Positions 53,149 to 61,386 of a stretch of DNA of 64,000 nt are shown here, piece after piece (the first letter of the stretch is position 1; each line of letters begins with the position of its first letter). Both the position numbers and the translations under genes were made by a program. The DNA comes from Methanomicrobiaceae archaeon (lineage in GTDB: Archaea; Halobacteriota; Methanomicrobia; Methanomicrobiales; Methanomicrobiaceae): assembly GCA_029762625.1 (NCBI GenBank), contig JARVGI010000005.1, forward strand, positions 58,804 to 122,803, in the 5' to 3' direction. The notes beneath the pieces were generated by a model. The model saw only the letters and a program-made list of their open reading frames with translations. It had not been told where the DNA came from and made no database searches.

Positions 53149-53979
53149 TTACCGCTCAAGCGACAGCGCGGTCTCCCTGAGCGCCTCCATGAGGGTCTTT
53201 GCCGAAACCTCCCGGCTTTCTTCTTCCAACACGAGGGGCCTGCCTCCGGCCCGTGCCCGGATCAGCGCCTCGAGACGCGCGCCGTACCGATCCTCGTAGG
53301 CGGCAAGATCGAACGGTGCGGAGAGTTTTTCCACGATCTGGTGCGCCAGCTCGATCTCCTCGTCATCGGGCTCGGGGAGGCCTTCAAGCGCCGGGGCATC
53401 CGTTGGGTCGAGCAGTTCGTCATGATAGCGCAGCGTTGTGGCCACGATGGCGTTGCGGTAATGGTGGATCAGCACCACCCGTTCCCGGGAATGCAGGGTG
53501 GCCTTCCCGACCGCCGCTTTGCCAGCGCGCTGCATCACCCTCCTGAGCAGGGCATACGCCGCCTCGGACCCGTCGGGAATCAGCACATAGGTCTTCTCAA
53601 AATAATGCGCATCAACCTCAAAGACGCTGATAAACGCGTCAAGGCTGATTTCTTGGCTCGACCTCGGGCGTGCGTTCCGCAGCTCCTCCCTCTCGAGGAG
53701 GACGTGTTCGCCCCCGGGAAGCTCGTACCCGAACACAACCTCCTCGTCGGGCACCCCATGCCCTTCTTCGCAGACCTTTTTGTAATGGATGGGGGTTTCG
53801 CAGGTGCGGTGCATCATACGGAAGCGGATCCGACGGTCCTGCACAAGGGGGAGCGCCTTGACCGGAATATTCACCAGCCCGAGCGAGAGGCGTCCTGACC
53901 AGACTGGATGGAGGCGTGCGATCTCCTGCGCATCGGTGGCGCGCCCCGCCTTCTTCACGTGCTCGTGCAAAGGGTCCAT
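53149..53979 (-). CDS. ku: Ku protein (NHEJ DNA end binding)
   Basis: A 276-residue bacterial-type single Ku subunit forming a ring homodimer on DNA ends. Typical segments are HPVWSGRLSLGLVNIPVKA, FRMMHRTCETPIHYKKVCE, ISLDAFISVFEVDAHYFEK and the Ku core YALLRRVMQRAGKAAVGK. No ligase D, polymerase or phosphoesterase partner lies in the window. The patchy distribution of Ku in archaea points to horizontal acquisition. The start is ATG 53979. Confidence 0.94.
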   Translation of the reverse strand: MDPLHEHVKKAGRATDAQEIARLHPVWSGRLSLGLVNIPVKALPLVQDRRIRFRMMHRTCETPIHYKKVCEEGHGVPDEEVVFGYELPGGEHVLLEREELRNARPRSSQEISLDAFISVFEVDAHYFEKTYVLIPDGSEAAYALLRRVMQRAGKAAVGKATLHSRERVVLIHHYRNAIVATTLRYHDELLDPTDAPALEGLPEPDDEEIELAHQIVEKLSAPFDLAAYEDRYGARLEALIRARAGGRPLVLEEESREVSAKTLMEALRETALSLER

Positions 53980-54188
53980 GCCGGAGGCATGGGAACCATC
54001 GCATAAACACTTTGTTCATCCCCTGGCCCCGCCGGGGGCTATCCGCCCGGAGCCCGAAGATGCTCGAAACGCCCAATCATCCATGCTATTGCATGCCGCG
54101 GCCGGGAGCATTTGCGATGGAAGCCCCTTCGCACGGGCCCTCGCTCCCGCGATGGGAGAGCAAAAACACAATGAACGGATACGCAATC

Positions 54189-54238
54189 TCCGGAGAACGG
54201 GATTGCATCCCCCACGCAAGTGGGTGGCCCGATCCGGA
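54189..54238 (-). terminator. Hairpin with GCAA tetraloop downstream of the binding protein gene
   Basis: CCCAC-GCAA-GTGGG (54211 to 54224) is a stable stem with a GNRA loop, enclosed by TCCGG and CCGGA at 54189 and 54234. It lies 55 to 105 bases downstream of the minus-strand betaine-binding gene. A terminator or a small structured RNA is possible. Another GC-rich stem (GCCCC-GCC-GGGGC) sits at 54026 to 54038. The remaining bases from 53980 to 54292 show no gene. Confidence 0.4.
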
Positions 54239-54292
54239 AGAGAAAAAAAGGGAGATGATGCAGGATCAGCACTGATCAGCGCGCACTGCGGA

Positions 54293-55168
54293 TCAGGCTT
54301 CACCAAGCCACTCGGCCACCTGGTCGGGATGGGCATCCACCCACTGCCGGGCGGCATCTTCCTCGGACAGTCCCTCCTCAATGGCAAGCATGATGGACTC
54401 CATGTCCGATGCATTCCAGGTGAACCGTTCGAGGATCGCATATGCTTCGGGCATGTCATCCTTGAACCCCTGGCGGGTGTACGTGTGAATGACCTCCTCG
54501 CCGCCGTAGACGTTCTCAGGATCGTCGAGGTATTTCAGATCCCAGCGCACGAACTTCCAGTGGGGCGACCAGCCGGTCACCACGACCCACTTTTCATCGT
54601 CGATTGCTGCTTTGAGCGAGGCCAGCATGCTGGCTTCACTGCCGGTGAGCAGGGTGTACTCGAGGCCATACACATCGATTGCATCCTCGGTCCCCTTCAT
54701 GATCCCGGCACCCGGCTCAATGCCGATGATCTCGCCGTCGAACTGGTCCTTCACCGCATTCAGCTCCTCAATCGAATTGATGTCCACGTAGCCGGGCACC
54801 ACAAGGCCACAGCGTGTTCCTTCCATGTTCACCCGCACAAAATCCACCCGGTCCTCGTAGCTGGCAAGGTAATTGCCGTGACAGGTCGGCAGCCAGGCGC
54901 CGACAAAACAGTCGACCGAGCCGTCGGCAACCGCCTGGAATGCCAGGCCGACATCGACAATTTTGATCTCAAGATCGTATCCTGCCTGTTCGAAGACATG
55001 CTTGAGGACATTCGCGCTTGACAGTTCCGTATCGTACGGGGTGCTGACGAGCACCACCGTCTTCTGCGCTGCGTCTCCTCCATCTCCCACGGCAGCACCC
55101 TGATCGGTGCACCCTGCAACAAGAAGACACGCAGCGATAAAACATCCAATTACGAGGAATGTTTTCAT
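54293..55168 (-). CDS. Glycine betaine/proline-type substrate-binding lipoprotein
   Basis: A 291-residue OpuAC/ProX-type ABC binding protein. The signal peptide ends with the lipobox LLVAGC (MKTFLVIGCFIAACLLVAGC), anchoring it to the membrane by lipid. Ligand-site aromatics include DCFVGAWLPTCHGNYL and VVVTGWSPHWKFVRWDLKYL. Such proteins bring betaine or choline for osmoprotection. No permease or ATPase genes lie beside it, so it is an orphan in this window. A TATA-like CTATATTTTC is about 35 bases upstream of ATG 55168. Confidence 0.88.
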   Translation of the reverse strand: MKTFLVIGCFIAACLLVAGCTDQGAAVGDGGDAAQKTVVLVSTPYDTELSSANVLKHVFEQAGYDLEIKIVDVGLAFQAVADGSVDCFVGAWLPTCHGNYLASYEDRVDFVRVNMEGTRCGLVVPGYVDINSIEELNAVKDQFDGEIIGIEPGAGIMKGTEDAIDVYGLEYTLLTGSEASMLASLKAAIDDEKWVVVTGWSPHWKFVRWDLKYLDDPENVYGGEEVIHTYTRQGFKDDMPEAYAILERFTWNASDMESIMLAIEEGLSEEDAARQWVDAHPDQVAEWLGEA

Positions 55169-55519
55169 TCCTTTTCCTTTCACAATAACACAACCAGTTG
55201 AAAATATAGCCCGGTTCGCTCACAAACGAGTCTCGGGCCGTTGTAGAAAATAGGTTTTTCCCCCATCATATAATAATGGATAAGATACGGCAATATCATG
55301 CACGTTTTTCATTTTTAGGACCATATATTCAAAATTTTATCCGGCGCATCTCGGCGGAATACAGGAATGTTACTGCATTCATCACGGTAATCCCTTCTCC
55401 TTCCCGGTGCGCAACCCGCATGCAGATATACGGGGAAATAATGGTTTATTACAAAAAATCCGACCAAAGCACCATATTCATCCGGGCCGTACACGGCCCC
55501 CGCTCAATGGCCGACATAG

Positions 55520-55532
55520 ATATATTTATATA
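55520..55532 (+). promoter_or_regulatory. TATA box of the thermosome gene
   Basis: ATATATTTATATA lies 28 to 40 bases before the ATG at 55560. The spacing puts transcription start about 25 bases downstream, close to or inside the palindrome at 55541 to 55557, so the mRNA leader is very short. Confidence 0.65.
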
Positions 55533-55540
55533 GAACGGCA

Positions 55541-55557
55541 TTGCCAGTTTCTGGCAA
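55541..55557. promoter_or_regulatory. TTGCCAG-TTT-CTGGCAA palindrome at the thermosome start
   Basis: A perfect 7-base inverted repeat with a 3-base centre ends two bases before the thermosome ATG. Given the TATA position, it covers the predicted transcription start. That suits a repressor operator of the archaeal heat-shock type better than a leader hairpin. The binding protein is unknown. Confidence 0.55.
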
Positions 55558-55559
55558 CC

Positions 55560-57203
55560 ATGAGTGAACAGACGCAGCAACCAATTATCATACTCAAAGA
55601 AGGCACGGAGCGGAAACAGGGTAACGAAGCCCAGCGAGAGAACATAACTGCTGCACGCGCTGTGGCCGAGGCGGTCAGGACGACGCTCGGGCCGCGGGGC
55701 ATGGATAAAATGCTGGTCGATACCATCGGCAGCGTGGTGATCACCAATGACGGCATCACCATTCTCGAGGAACTGGAGATCCAGCACCCCGCGGCGAAGA
55801 TGATGGTGGAGGTGGCGAAAACCCAGAACGACGAGGTCGGGGACGGTACCACGTCGGCAGTGGTGATGGCAGGCGAGCTTTTGAGGTATGCAGAGGAACT
55901 CCTCGAGCAGGATGTGCATCCCAGCACCATTGCCCAGGGGTTCATTCTTGCCGCGGACAAGTCACTGGAAGTTCTGAACAGTATCGCGATCGATGTCGGC
56001 ACGAATGACGATGTGCTCAGACAGGTTGCCGCCACCGCGATCAACGGCAAGGGAGCGGAGGCGGAAAATGATCTCTTCTGCGACATTGCCGTCAACGCCA
56101 TCAAGTTGATCGCCGATGCTGATGGGACCGTGGATACCGACTTTATCTCCATCGAACGCCTCACCGGGGGAAGTGCTGCTGACTCCAGGCTGATCGAAGG
56201 CGTGGTAATCGACAAAGAACGGGTGAATGCGAACATGCCCGCATCAGTAAAGCAGGCAGGGATCCTGCTCTTGAACGCGCCCATAGAATATAAAAAGACG
56301 GAGATGGATGCGGAGATCAGCATCACCAGCTCCGAGCAGCTCCAGGCATTCCTCGATGAGGAGGAGCGGATGATAAAGGCTGTGGTGGACCGTATCATTG
56401 AAACAGGGGCGATGGCGATCTTCTGCCAGAAGGGCATCGACGACATGGCAGAGCATTTCCTTGCGAAAGCGGGCATCATGGCGGTGCGCAGGGTGAAGAA
56501 ATCCGACATGGAGCGTCTCTCCCGCGCCACCGGCGCGTCAATCATCAGCAGCATGGACGCCATCAGCAAGGATGAGATTGGCTTTGCAGGCCTTGTGGAA
56601 GAAAAGGGCGTCGCCGGCAAGAGGTTCATTTTTGTCACCGACTGCACAAACCCGAAGGCGGCAACCATCCTTGTTCACGGGGGCACGGAGACGGTTGCCT
56701 TCGAGATGGAGCGTGCGGTGGACGACGCATTGCACGTGGTGGCAACGACATTTGAGGATCAGCGCGTGGTGCCCGGCGGCGGTGCTCCGGAGATCGAGCT
56801 GTCTGTCGCCCTCCGCGACTTCGCAGCCCAGATGGGAGGGAGGATCCAGCTCGCCGTGGAAGCATTTGCCCGGGCATTCGAGCGCATCCCGCTCACCCTA
56901 GCGGAAAATGCAGGGTTCGACCCCATCGACACGCTCATCGAACTCCGCACCGCACACGAACGGGGCGAATCCACTGCGGGTATCGACGTCGCCACCGGCA
57001 AGTCGGCGGATATGATTTCCCGGGGCATTGTCGACCCCCTCCGCGTGAAGACCCAGGCGGTCGCGAGCGCTGCGGAGACGGCGACCATGATCCTCCGCAT
57101 CGATGACGTAATCTCCGCTGCCGCTCCAGGACCGGAGGAACTCCCGCCGCAGGCTCCGGGCATGGGCGGCATGGGCGGCATGGGCATGCCCCCAATGATG
57201 TAG
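55560..57203 (+). CDS. Thermosome subunit (group II chaperonin)
   Basis: A 547-residue chaperonin subunit of the double-ring thermosome. ATPase signatures are TTLGPRGMDKMLVD, VVITNDGITILEE, VGDGTTSAVVMAGEL and VVPGGGAPEIELS. The C-terminus is a GGM-rich tail (GMGGMGGMGMPPMM). The start is ATG 55560; the frame stays open upstream but the TATA box and palindrome exclude earlier starts. Prefoldin, its usual partner, is at 2181. Confidence 0.97.
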   Translation: MSEQTQQPIIILKEGTERKQGNEAQRENITAARAVAEAVRTTLGPRGMDKMLVDTIGSVVITNDGITILEELEIQHPAAKMMVEVAKTQNDEVGDGTTSAVVMAGELLRYAEELLEQDVHPSTIAQGFILAADKSLEVLNSIAIDVGTNDDVLRQVAATAINGKGAEAENDLFCDIAVNAIKLIADADGTVDTDFISIERLTGGSAADSRLIEGVVIDKERVNANMPASVKQAGILLLNAPIEYKKTEMDAEISITSSEQLQAFLDEEERMIKAVVDRIIETGAMAIFCQKGIDDMAEHFLAKAGIMAVRRVKKSDMERLSRATGASIISSMDAISKDEIGFAGLVEEKGVAGKRFIFVTDCTNPKAATILVHGGTETVAFEMERAVDDALHVVATTFEDQRVVPGGGAPEIELSVALRDFAAQMGGRIQLAVEAFARAFERIPLTLAENAGFDPIDTLIELRTAHERGESTAGIDVATGKSADMISRGIVDPLRVKTQAVASAAETATMILRIDDVISAAAPGPEELPPQAPGMGGMGGMGMPPMM

Positions 57204-57336
57204 AGGTCCTGTCAGCCCCCTTCCCGGGTTCACCTCAATTTTTCGTGCAGATAATCCGGACGGGAGGATGTGGTGCCCCACAACGTTGCCGTGATACCCA
57301 TACACGCCCAATGAAAAAGGCCCCGGTTCCGTTACC

Positions 57337-58683
57337 TCACATCCCGGGTGACGGATACTTCTCTCGTGTGTGCTCCCGGGCCCCTTCCGCATGCACAGTG
57401 AGCACCACATCTCCCGATACATTGAGCGGGGATACCACCACCGTTGCGGTCCGGTTCACCTCCTCGATGCACTGGCACCAGCAATTCTCCTCGCAGGTGT
57501 ATGACAGGTTCCCGACATCGTCGCTGCCGATCGTGTAATATGCGGCAGACCATGCGGGGAGGGTGACCGGCGGGAACGAATGGGAGCCATCCTTCAGCTC
57601 CGGGGCATTGAACTCCACCGTTGCCTCGACTGGCACAGCTGCAGCAAAATCTATAGACTCGTAGCCGTACCGGGGATTGACGCCTGTATCGTCCAGATAG
57701 TTCGCGATCGTCCAGTTCTTGAAGACATCCTCCGAACGCTCGTCGTACCCGTGCCGGGCGAGCACGGCGTCAACGCCCTCGAACCCGTTTGCATGCTCGT
57801 CGACCAGGTCGCGAATGAAATGCGCGTGAACGGGATCGCCCGAGAGGTCGCCGTACTGCTCCGAGAGATACAGGATCCACAGCCCGCTCGCTCCATAGTG
57901 CGCCCCCATGTTACGCCGCTCAAGGTACTCATCAGCCAACCACTGGAGGCTCACCTCCGGGTGTTGCCGGTAGATATCGAATTCCGGTAGATATTTTGTC
58001 GAAAAATTCGCATAGAGCAGCTCTGCATAGATAGAGCACCCCTCGTCTATCATGTACCCTTCGTCAAAATCGTGCCCGCAATGGACGAGATGCTGGAACT
58101 CATGCGCGGCGGTGGCGGCAAAGCCTGCCCCGGACGCGCGTTTCGGATCCAGATAGAACACGTCTTTGTGATTGAGGGAGAGCAGGCTGAGGGGATCGAA
58201 GACGCCCGCCCAGCCACCCCCGCCGGATACGATTGCGATATACACTCTCTCCTCGCCGTCGACATCTGTTTCGGCACCGAAGGTATCCGTAACGAGAGGA
58301 TAGACGACCTCGTCAAAATCCTGCCGCAGTTCGGTGATCGCCGCGGGATCCACACGGACTCCCTCTTCAATGAATATCACGCAGTGGCGGCCGACCTGCG
58401 CACAGGAGGTATTGAAGGACGATCCGTCGATACGAAACGTTTCATGTTCCCCAACCGCACGTGCCTTCGCGAATTTTGCGGGATGCATCTTTGCCGGTAT
58501 GTCGGAATGCCCCGATGGATCTGCGCATTCCGGCCCTGCCCCTTCACCCGCCTCGTCCGGTGCGGTGCTGGGGGATGCGGTCCATGCCAGCACCCCTCCC
58601 GCGAGCAGAAGTGCGCCGACTGCCCCGAATACAAGGGCAGCGGCAATCCGACGCCCATATACCCCATGGCCCTTTCCGTTCAT
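57337..58683 (-). CDS. Secreted zinc metalloprotease (M30/hyicolysin-like)
   Basis: A 448-residue protein with an N-terminal membrane or signal segment (RIAAALVFGAVGALLLAGGV). The zinc motif AAHEFQHLVHC (His194, Glu195, His198) is followed by DEGYMIDEGCSIYAE, giving a third ligand near Glu215, as in M30-like peptidases. The C-terminal part is a beta-rich domain with several Cys (CEENCWCQC). It probably acts outside the cell. It lies in a group of surface or secreted proteins on the minus strand. Confidence 0.8.
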   Translation of the reverse strand: MNGKGHGVYGRRIAAALVFGAVGALLLAGGVLAWTASPSTAPDEAGEGAGPECADPSGHSDIPAKMHPAKFAKARAVGEHETFRIDGSSFNTSCAQVGRHCVIFIEEGVRVDPAAITELRQDFDEVVYPLVTDTFGAETDVDGEERVYIAIVSGGGGWAGVFDPLSLLSLNHKDVFYLDPKRASGAGFAATAAHEFQHLVHCGHDFDEGYMIDEGCSIYAELLYANFSTKYLPEFDIYRQHPEVSLQWLADEYLERRNMGAHYGASGLWILYLSEQYGDLSGDPVHAHFIRDLVDEHANGFEGVDAVLARHGYDERSEDVFKNWTIANYLDDTGVNPRYGYESIDFAAAVPVEATVEFNAPELKDGSHSFPPVTLPAWSAAYYTIGSDDVGNLSYTCEENCWCQCIEEVNRTATVVVSPLNVSGDVVLTVHAEGAREHTREKYPSPGM

Positions 58684-58763
58684 GCCTGACTGCTATCCTG
58701 ACCCATTGCCGGGCCCGCGCGCGGGGCACCGCGCACGCGTCTGTCGTACTCGTCGGGAGACAT

Positions 58764-59579
58764 TCACAACACCCGGATATAATCCTCGGCGACCATTCTG
58801 TATGCCGTGCCGGACTCGTCGGTCACGATTAATTCCACCGTATACGTTCCGGGCTCATGATACGTAAAGCGCGGGTTCTGGGTAAACGCGGTAAAACCGT
58901 TGCCAAAGTTCCATCCCCACCCGGTGATGTCGAGGATGGTGCTCGTATCGGCAAACTGCACCGTGAAGGGGGCGTTTCCCATGGTTGTGTCAGCGGTAAA
59001 GCTTGCTGTGGCGTTCGGCGCATCGATATCAGGTTGCCCCGCGATATGCACGGTGATCCCCACCCACGCTTCCACCATACTCTCGTTGAAGGTCTCCATG
59101 TACGGGTAGTACATCACCGCAATCCTGTCGCCGTCGGTCAGACGGAAGTTGGAAAAGTCATCGGAAATCATCGTGGAATTCCCCCATCCCCAGTATATCG
59201 GGGGGAACGCACTGCTGTTGTCGGCGATGTCGTTGATCCGGTTGACCGCATAGAACGGGGTCCCGTTTTCATAGGCATATTCTCCGGCATGGTAGGTCAA
59301 CACGCCCTGCTCTGCTGCGGCATGCACCGCCCCGAGCGGAGTGAGATTATTCACGCTCACATTTTCAAGGCCCATGGGCACAAACTCGCCCGGAGTCAGG
59401 TTCACCTCGGTAAGGAGAAGGAGCGATTCATTTGCAAGTTCCCCGGGGCTGAGAGTCAGTTTGTCGTGCTGGAAGGAGAGAGATCGTGCTGCGATCCCGG
59501 CATCCTCCGCTGCCGAAACTGCGCATATCGCCAGCAGCATTCCAATAATAATCAGGCAGACTGTTCGTGTATTCGGCAT
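58764..59579 (-). CDS. Secreted PKD-domain protein
   Basis: A 271-residue protein with a signal peptide (TVCLIIIGMLLAICAVSA) and a C-terminal PKD domain of about 80 residues (ATASFTADTTMGNAPFTVQF, then GWGWNFGNGFTAFTQNPRFT, YHEPGTYTVELIV). The middle domain (WGWGNSTMISDDFSNFRLTD, then DRIAVMYYPY) resembles extracellular binding modules of methanogens. There is no C-terminal anchor. The role is cell surface or secreted, otherwise unknown. Confidence 0.8.
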   Translation of the reverse strand: MPNTRTVCLIIIGMLLAICAVSAAEDAGIAARSLSFQHDKLTLSPGELANESLLLLTEVNLTPGEFVPMGLENVSVNNLTPLGAVHAAAEQGVLTYHAGEYAYENGTPFYAVNRINDIADNSSAFPPIYWGWGNSTMISDDFSNFRLTDGDRIAVMYYPYMETFNESMVEAWVGITVHIAGQPDIDAPNATASFTADTTMGNAPFTVQFADTSTILDITGWGWNFGNGFTAFTQNPRFTYHEPGTYTVELIVTDESGTAYRMVAEDYIRVL

Positions 59580-59880
59580 GGTTCACCTCATGAACTCTTT
59601 TCACGCTCGACCGGTGCATATTCCCCCCGCAGCAGTCCGGTCGGTGCTGTCCGCCCCCGAACCGGGAGGATCGCGGGAGAGAACTCAAGCTTCTCCCCGC
59701 GGGACGGCGAAAAAGACGGTCCCGACACGGGTTGGAGATCAATGAGGGGCCGGGTCGCGGGCAGGGCAATACGTCCCGCCATAAATATATAATTGTTAGT
59801 ATGGTGCCACGTCGCCGAAATAGCGGCACTGCCCGTATCGCCGCCGGAGATCACCTTCGCCGGCACAGGGGAGGTCGGGG
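59580..59880. other. Region between the PKD and hydrolase genes
   Basis: No gene with family support is seen. A 98-codon frame on the minus strand has no start signal or protein-like pattern. TATA-like AAATATATAATTG at about 59783 could serve a minus-strand promoter for the PKD gene. Confidence 0.35.
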
Positions 59881-60642
59881 TCATTGCAGGGTTCTTTTGA
59901 AAAAGGTGACCATCTCATCATAGGCATCATTCGCCACGGAACTCGCCGAGAGCTGGCCTTCAACGATCATGAACCCGTGCGGCTCTCCCTGGTAGACCTT
60001 GAGTTCGAAGTACCTGCCGGACGCATCGAGATCGGTGGCATACCGGTAGATGTCCTCTATGGGGCTTGCCTCGTCACGGGTGCCGTGGATGATCAGCAGT
60101 GGGGCGTCGAGCCCATCGATGAGCGAGGCGGGAGCAGTCTCATTGGTAAATCCCCCTGAATAGGGAAAGCCGTACCAGGCCACACCCGATCCGAATGCTT
60201 CTATCTGCGGCAGAAACAGCATGGTGTACCGCCCTCCCGCACAGAACCCGGTCAGCCCGAACCGCGAAGGATCCACGTCGATCCGGGTATCGAGGTAGGT
60301 GAGCGTATCTTCGATGAGCGCCTCCATCGTACGGTCTGTCGGAGACTGCTTATATGTCTGCCATTCGGGTGCGATGACCACGAACCCCTCTGCGGCAATG
60401 CGATCCGCCATCTCCCTGTAGCCCGGTTCAAGCCCCATGAACGAATGGATCAGCACGATGGTCGGGTACTTCGCCTCCCCTTCAGGGTGGGCAATGTATG
60501 CGGGATAGGTCAGGCCCCTGCTTTCAACCTCTACCATTGCCCCGTTGAACTGCCCGTCATCCGTCTCCCCTCCCGCATCGATACAGCCGGGTAGCATGGC
60601 CAGTACCACAACCGCCGAAACCAGAATGAGTTTTCTCATCAT
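59881..60642 (-). CDS. Dienelactone-hydrolase-like lipoprotein
   Basis: A 253-residue alpha/beta hydrolase. The signal peptide ends in a lipobox (VVVLAMLPGC). The nucleophile motif is GFCAGG with cysteine, as in dienelactone hydrolases. HGTRDEASP supplies the acid and GEPHGFMI the His. The start is one of two adjacent ATGs (60642 or 60639) with a GGAGAGGAG site upstream. Substrates of extracytoplasmic DLH homologues are generally unknown. Confidence 0.88.
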   Translation of the reverse strand: MMRKLILVSAVVVLAMLPGCIDAGGETDDGQFNGAMVEVESRGLTYPAYIAHPEGEAKYPTIVLIHSFMGLEPGYREMADRIAAEGFVVIAPEWQTYKQSPTDRTMEALIEDTLTYLDTRIDVDPSRFGLTGFCAGGRYTMLFLPQIEAFGSGVAWYGFPYSGGFTNETAPASLIDGLDAPLLIIHGTRDEASPIEDIYRYATDLDASGRYFELKVYQGEPHGFMIVEGQLSASSVANDAYDEMVTFFKRTLQ

Positions 60643-60756
60643 CGCCGCTCCTCTCCCGAATGCATGCATCATGCTCCCGCCGTAACTTAAGGATTGTGCC
60701 GCATCGCCACGGATAAATAGCGCCTCTGCCTTCCCACCCGCCTGGAAGGACCCCTG

Positions 60757-61183
60757 ATGACCGTGTATGCGTGGTGCAGGACTGATGTGGTCAATGTCGA
60801 ACCGGAGGCTTCGATGCAGAGCGTCGCCGAATTGATTGAGGAGGAGAGTGTGGGGAGCGTGGCGGTGGAGGACGAAAAACCGGTGGGAATCGTCACCGAC
60901 CGAAAGCTGGCCCTGCGGGCATTCGTCAACACGATGGATCCGGAGACGACCCGTGTGCGCGAGGGCATGAGCCCTGATCCAATCGCCCTCGAGGGGGGCA
61001 TGGGGCTCTTCGAGGCCATGGAGTTTGTCCGGGGAAAGGGGGTGCACAAGGATGCCGGTGGTCGACGAGAACGGGATGCTCCGTGGCATCGTCACCGTGG
61101 ACGACGTCCTCCGCCTGCTCACCGGAGAGCTGAGCTACATCGCCAGCATTCTGGAAGAGGAGAGCAGGGAGAAGGGCCTGTAG
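60757..61183 (+). pseudogene. CBS-pair protein with a one-base frameshift
   Basis: The first 96 codons encode a CBS domain and part of a second (MTVYAWCRTDVVNVEPEASM to EFVRGKGVH). After about 61050 the CBS sequence continues in another frame (MPVVDENGMLRGIVTVDDVL, ending in EEESREKGL, TAG at 61181). One extra A in GTGCACAAGGATGCC would explain it. It is either a recent mutation or a sequence error; the product would otherwise be about 142 residues. Confidence 0.8.
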
Positions 61184-61386
61184 AGGGATTCACGGGGGAT
61201 CGTCCCGGATCCCACCATACATACCACCTCTTTTTTGCTGAATTCGCGATCCCTGGGAGCATCACTGTTGTAACGCTCCAGTACAGATGGATCGGCCGGG
61301 GTATACTGAACTCTTGCTCCACCGGGGGTACCCGTGCATGGACAAGAAAGGGTGAGCGGGGAGCGGGCCGATCCCTGCCATGTCTT

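Noticed and set aside
51554..53149. 531-codon minus-strand frame opposite the permease
   Set aside because: It is Asp/Glu/Gly/His-biased shadow coding of the APC permease and shows no protein family.
59588..59884. 98-codon minus-strand frame between the PKD and hydrolase genes
   Set aside because: No ribosome binding site and no protein-like or family pattern.
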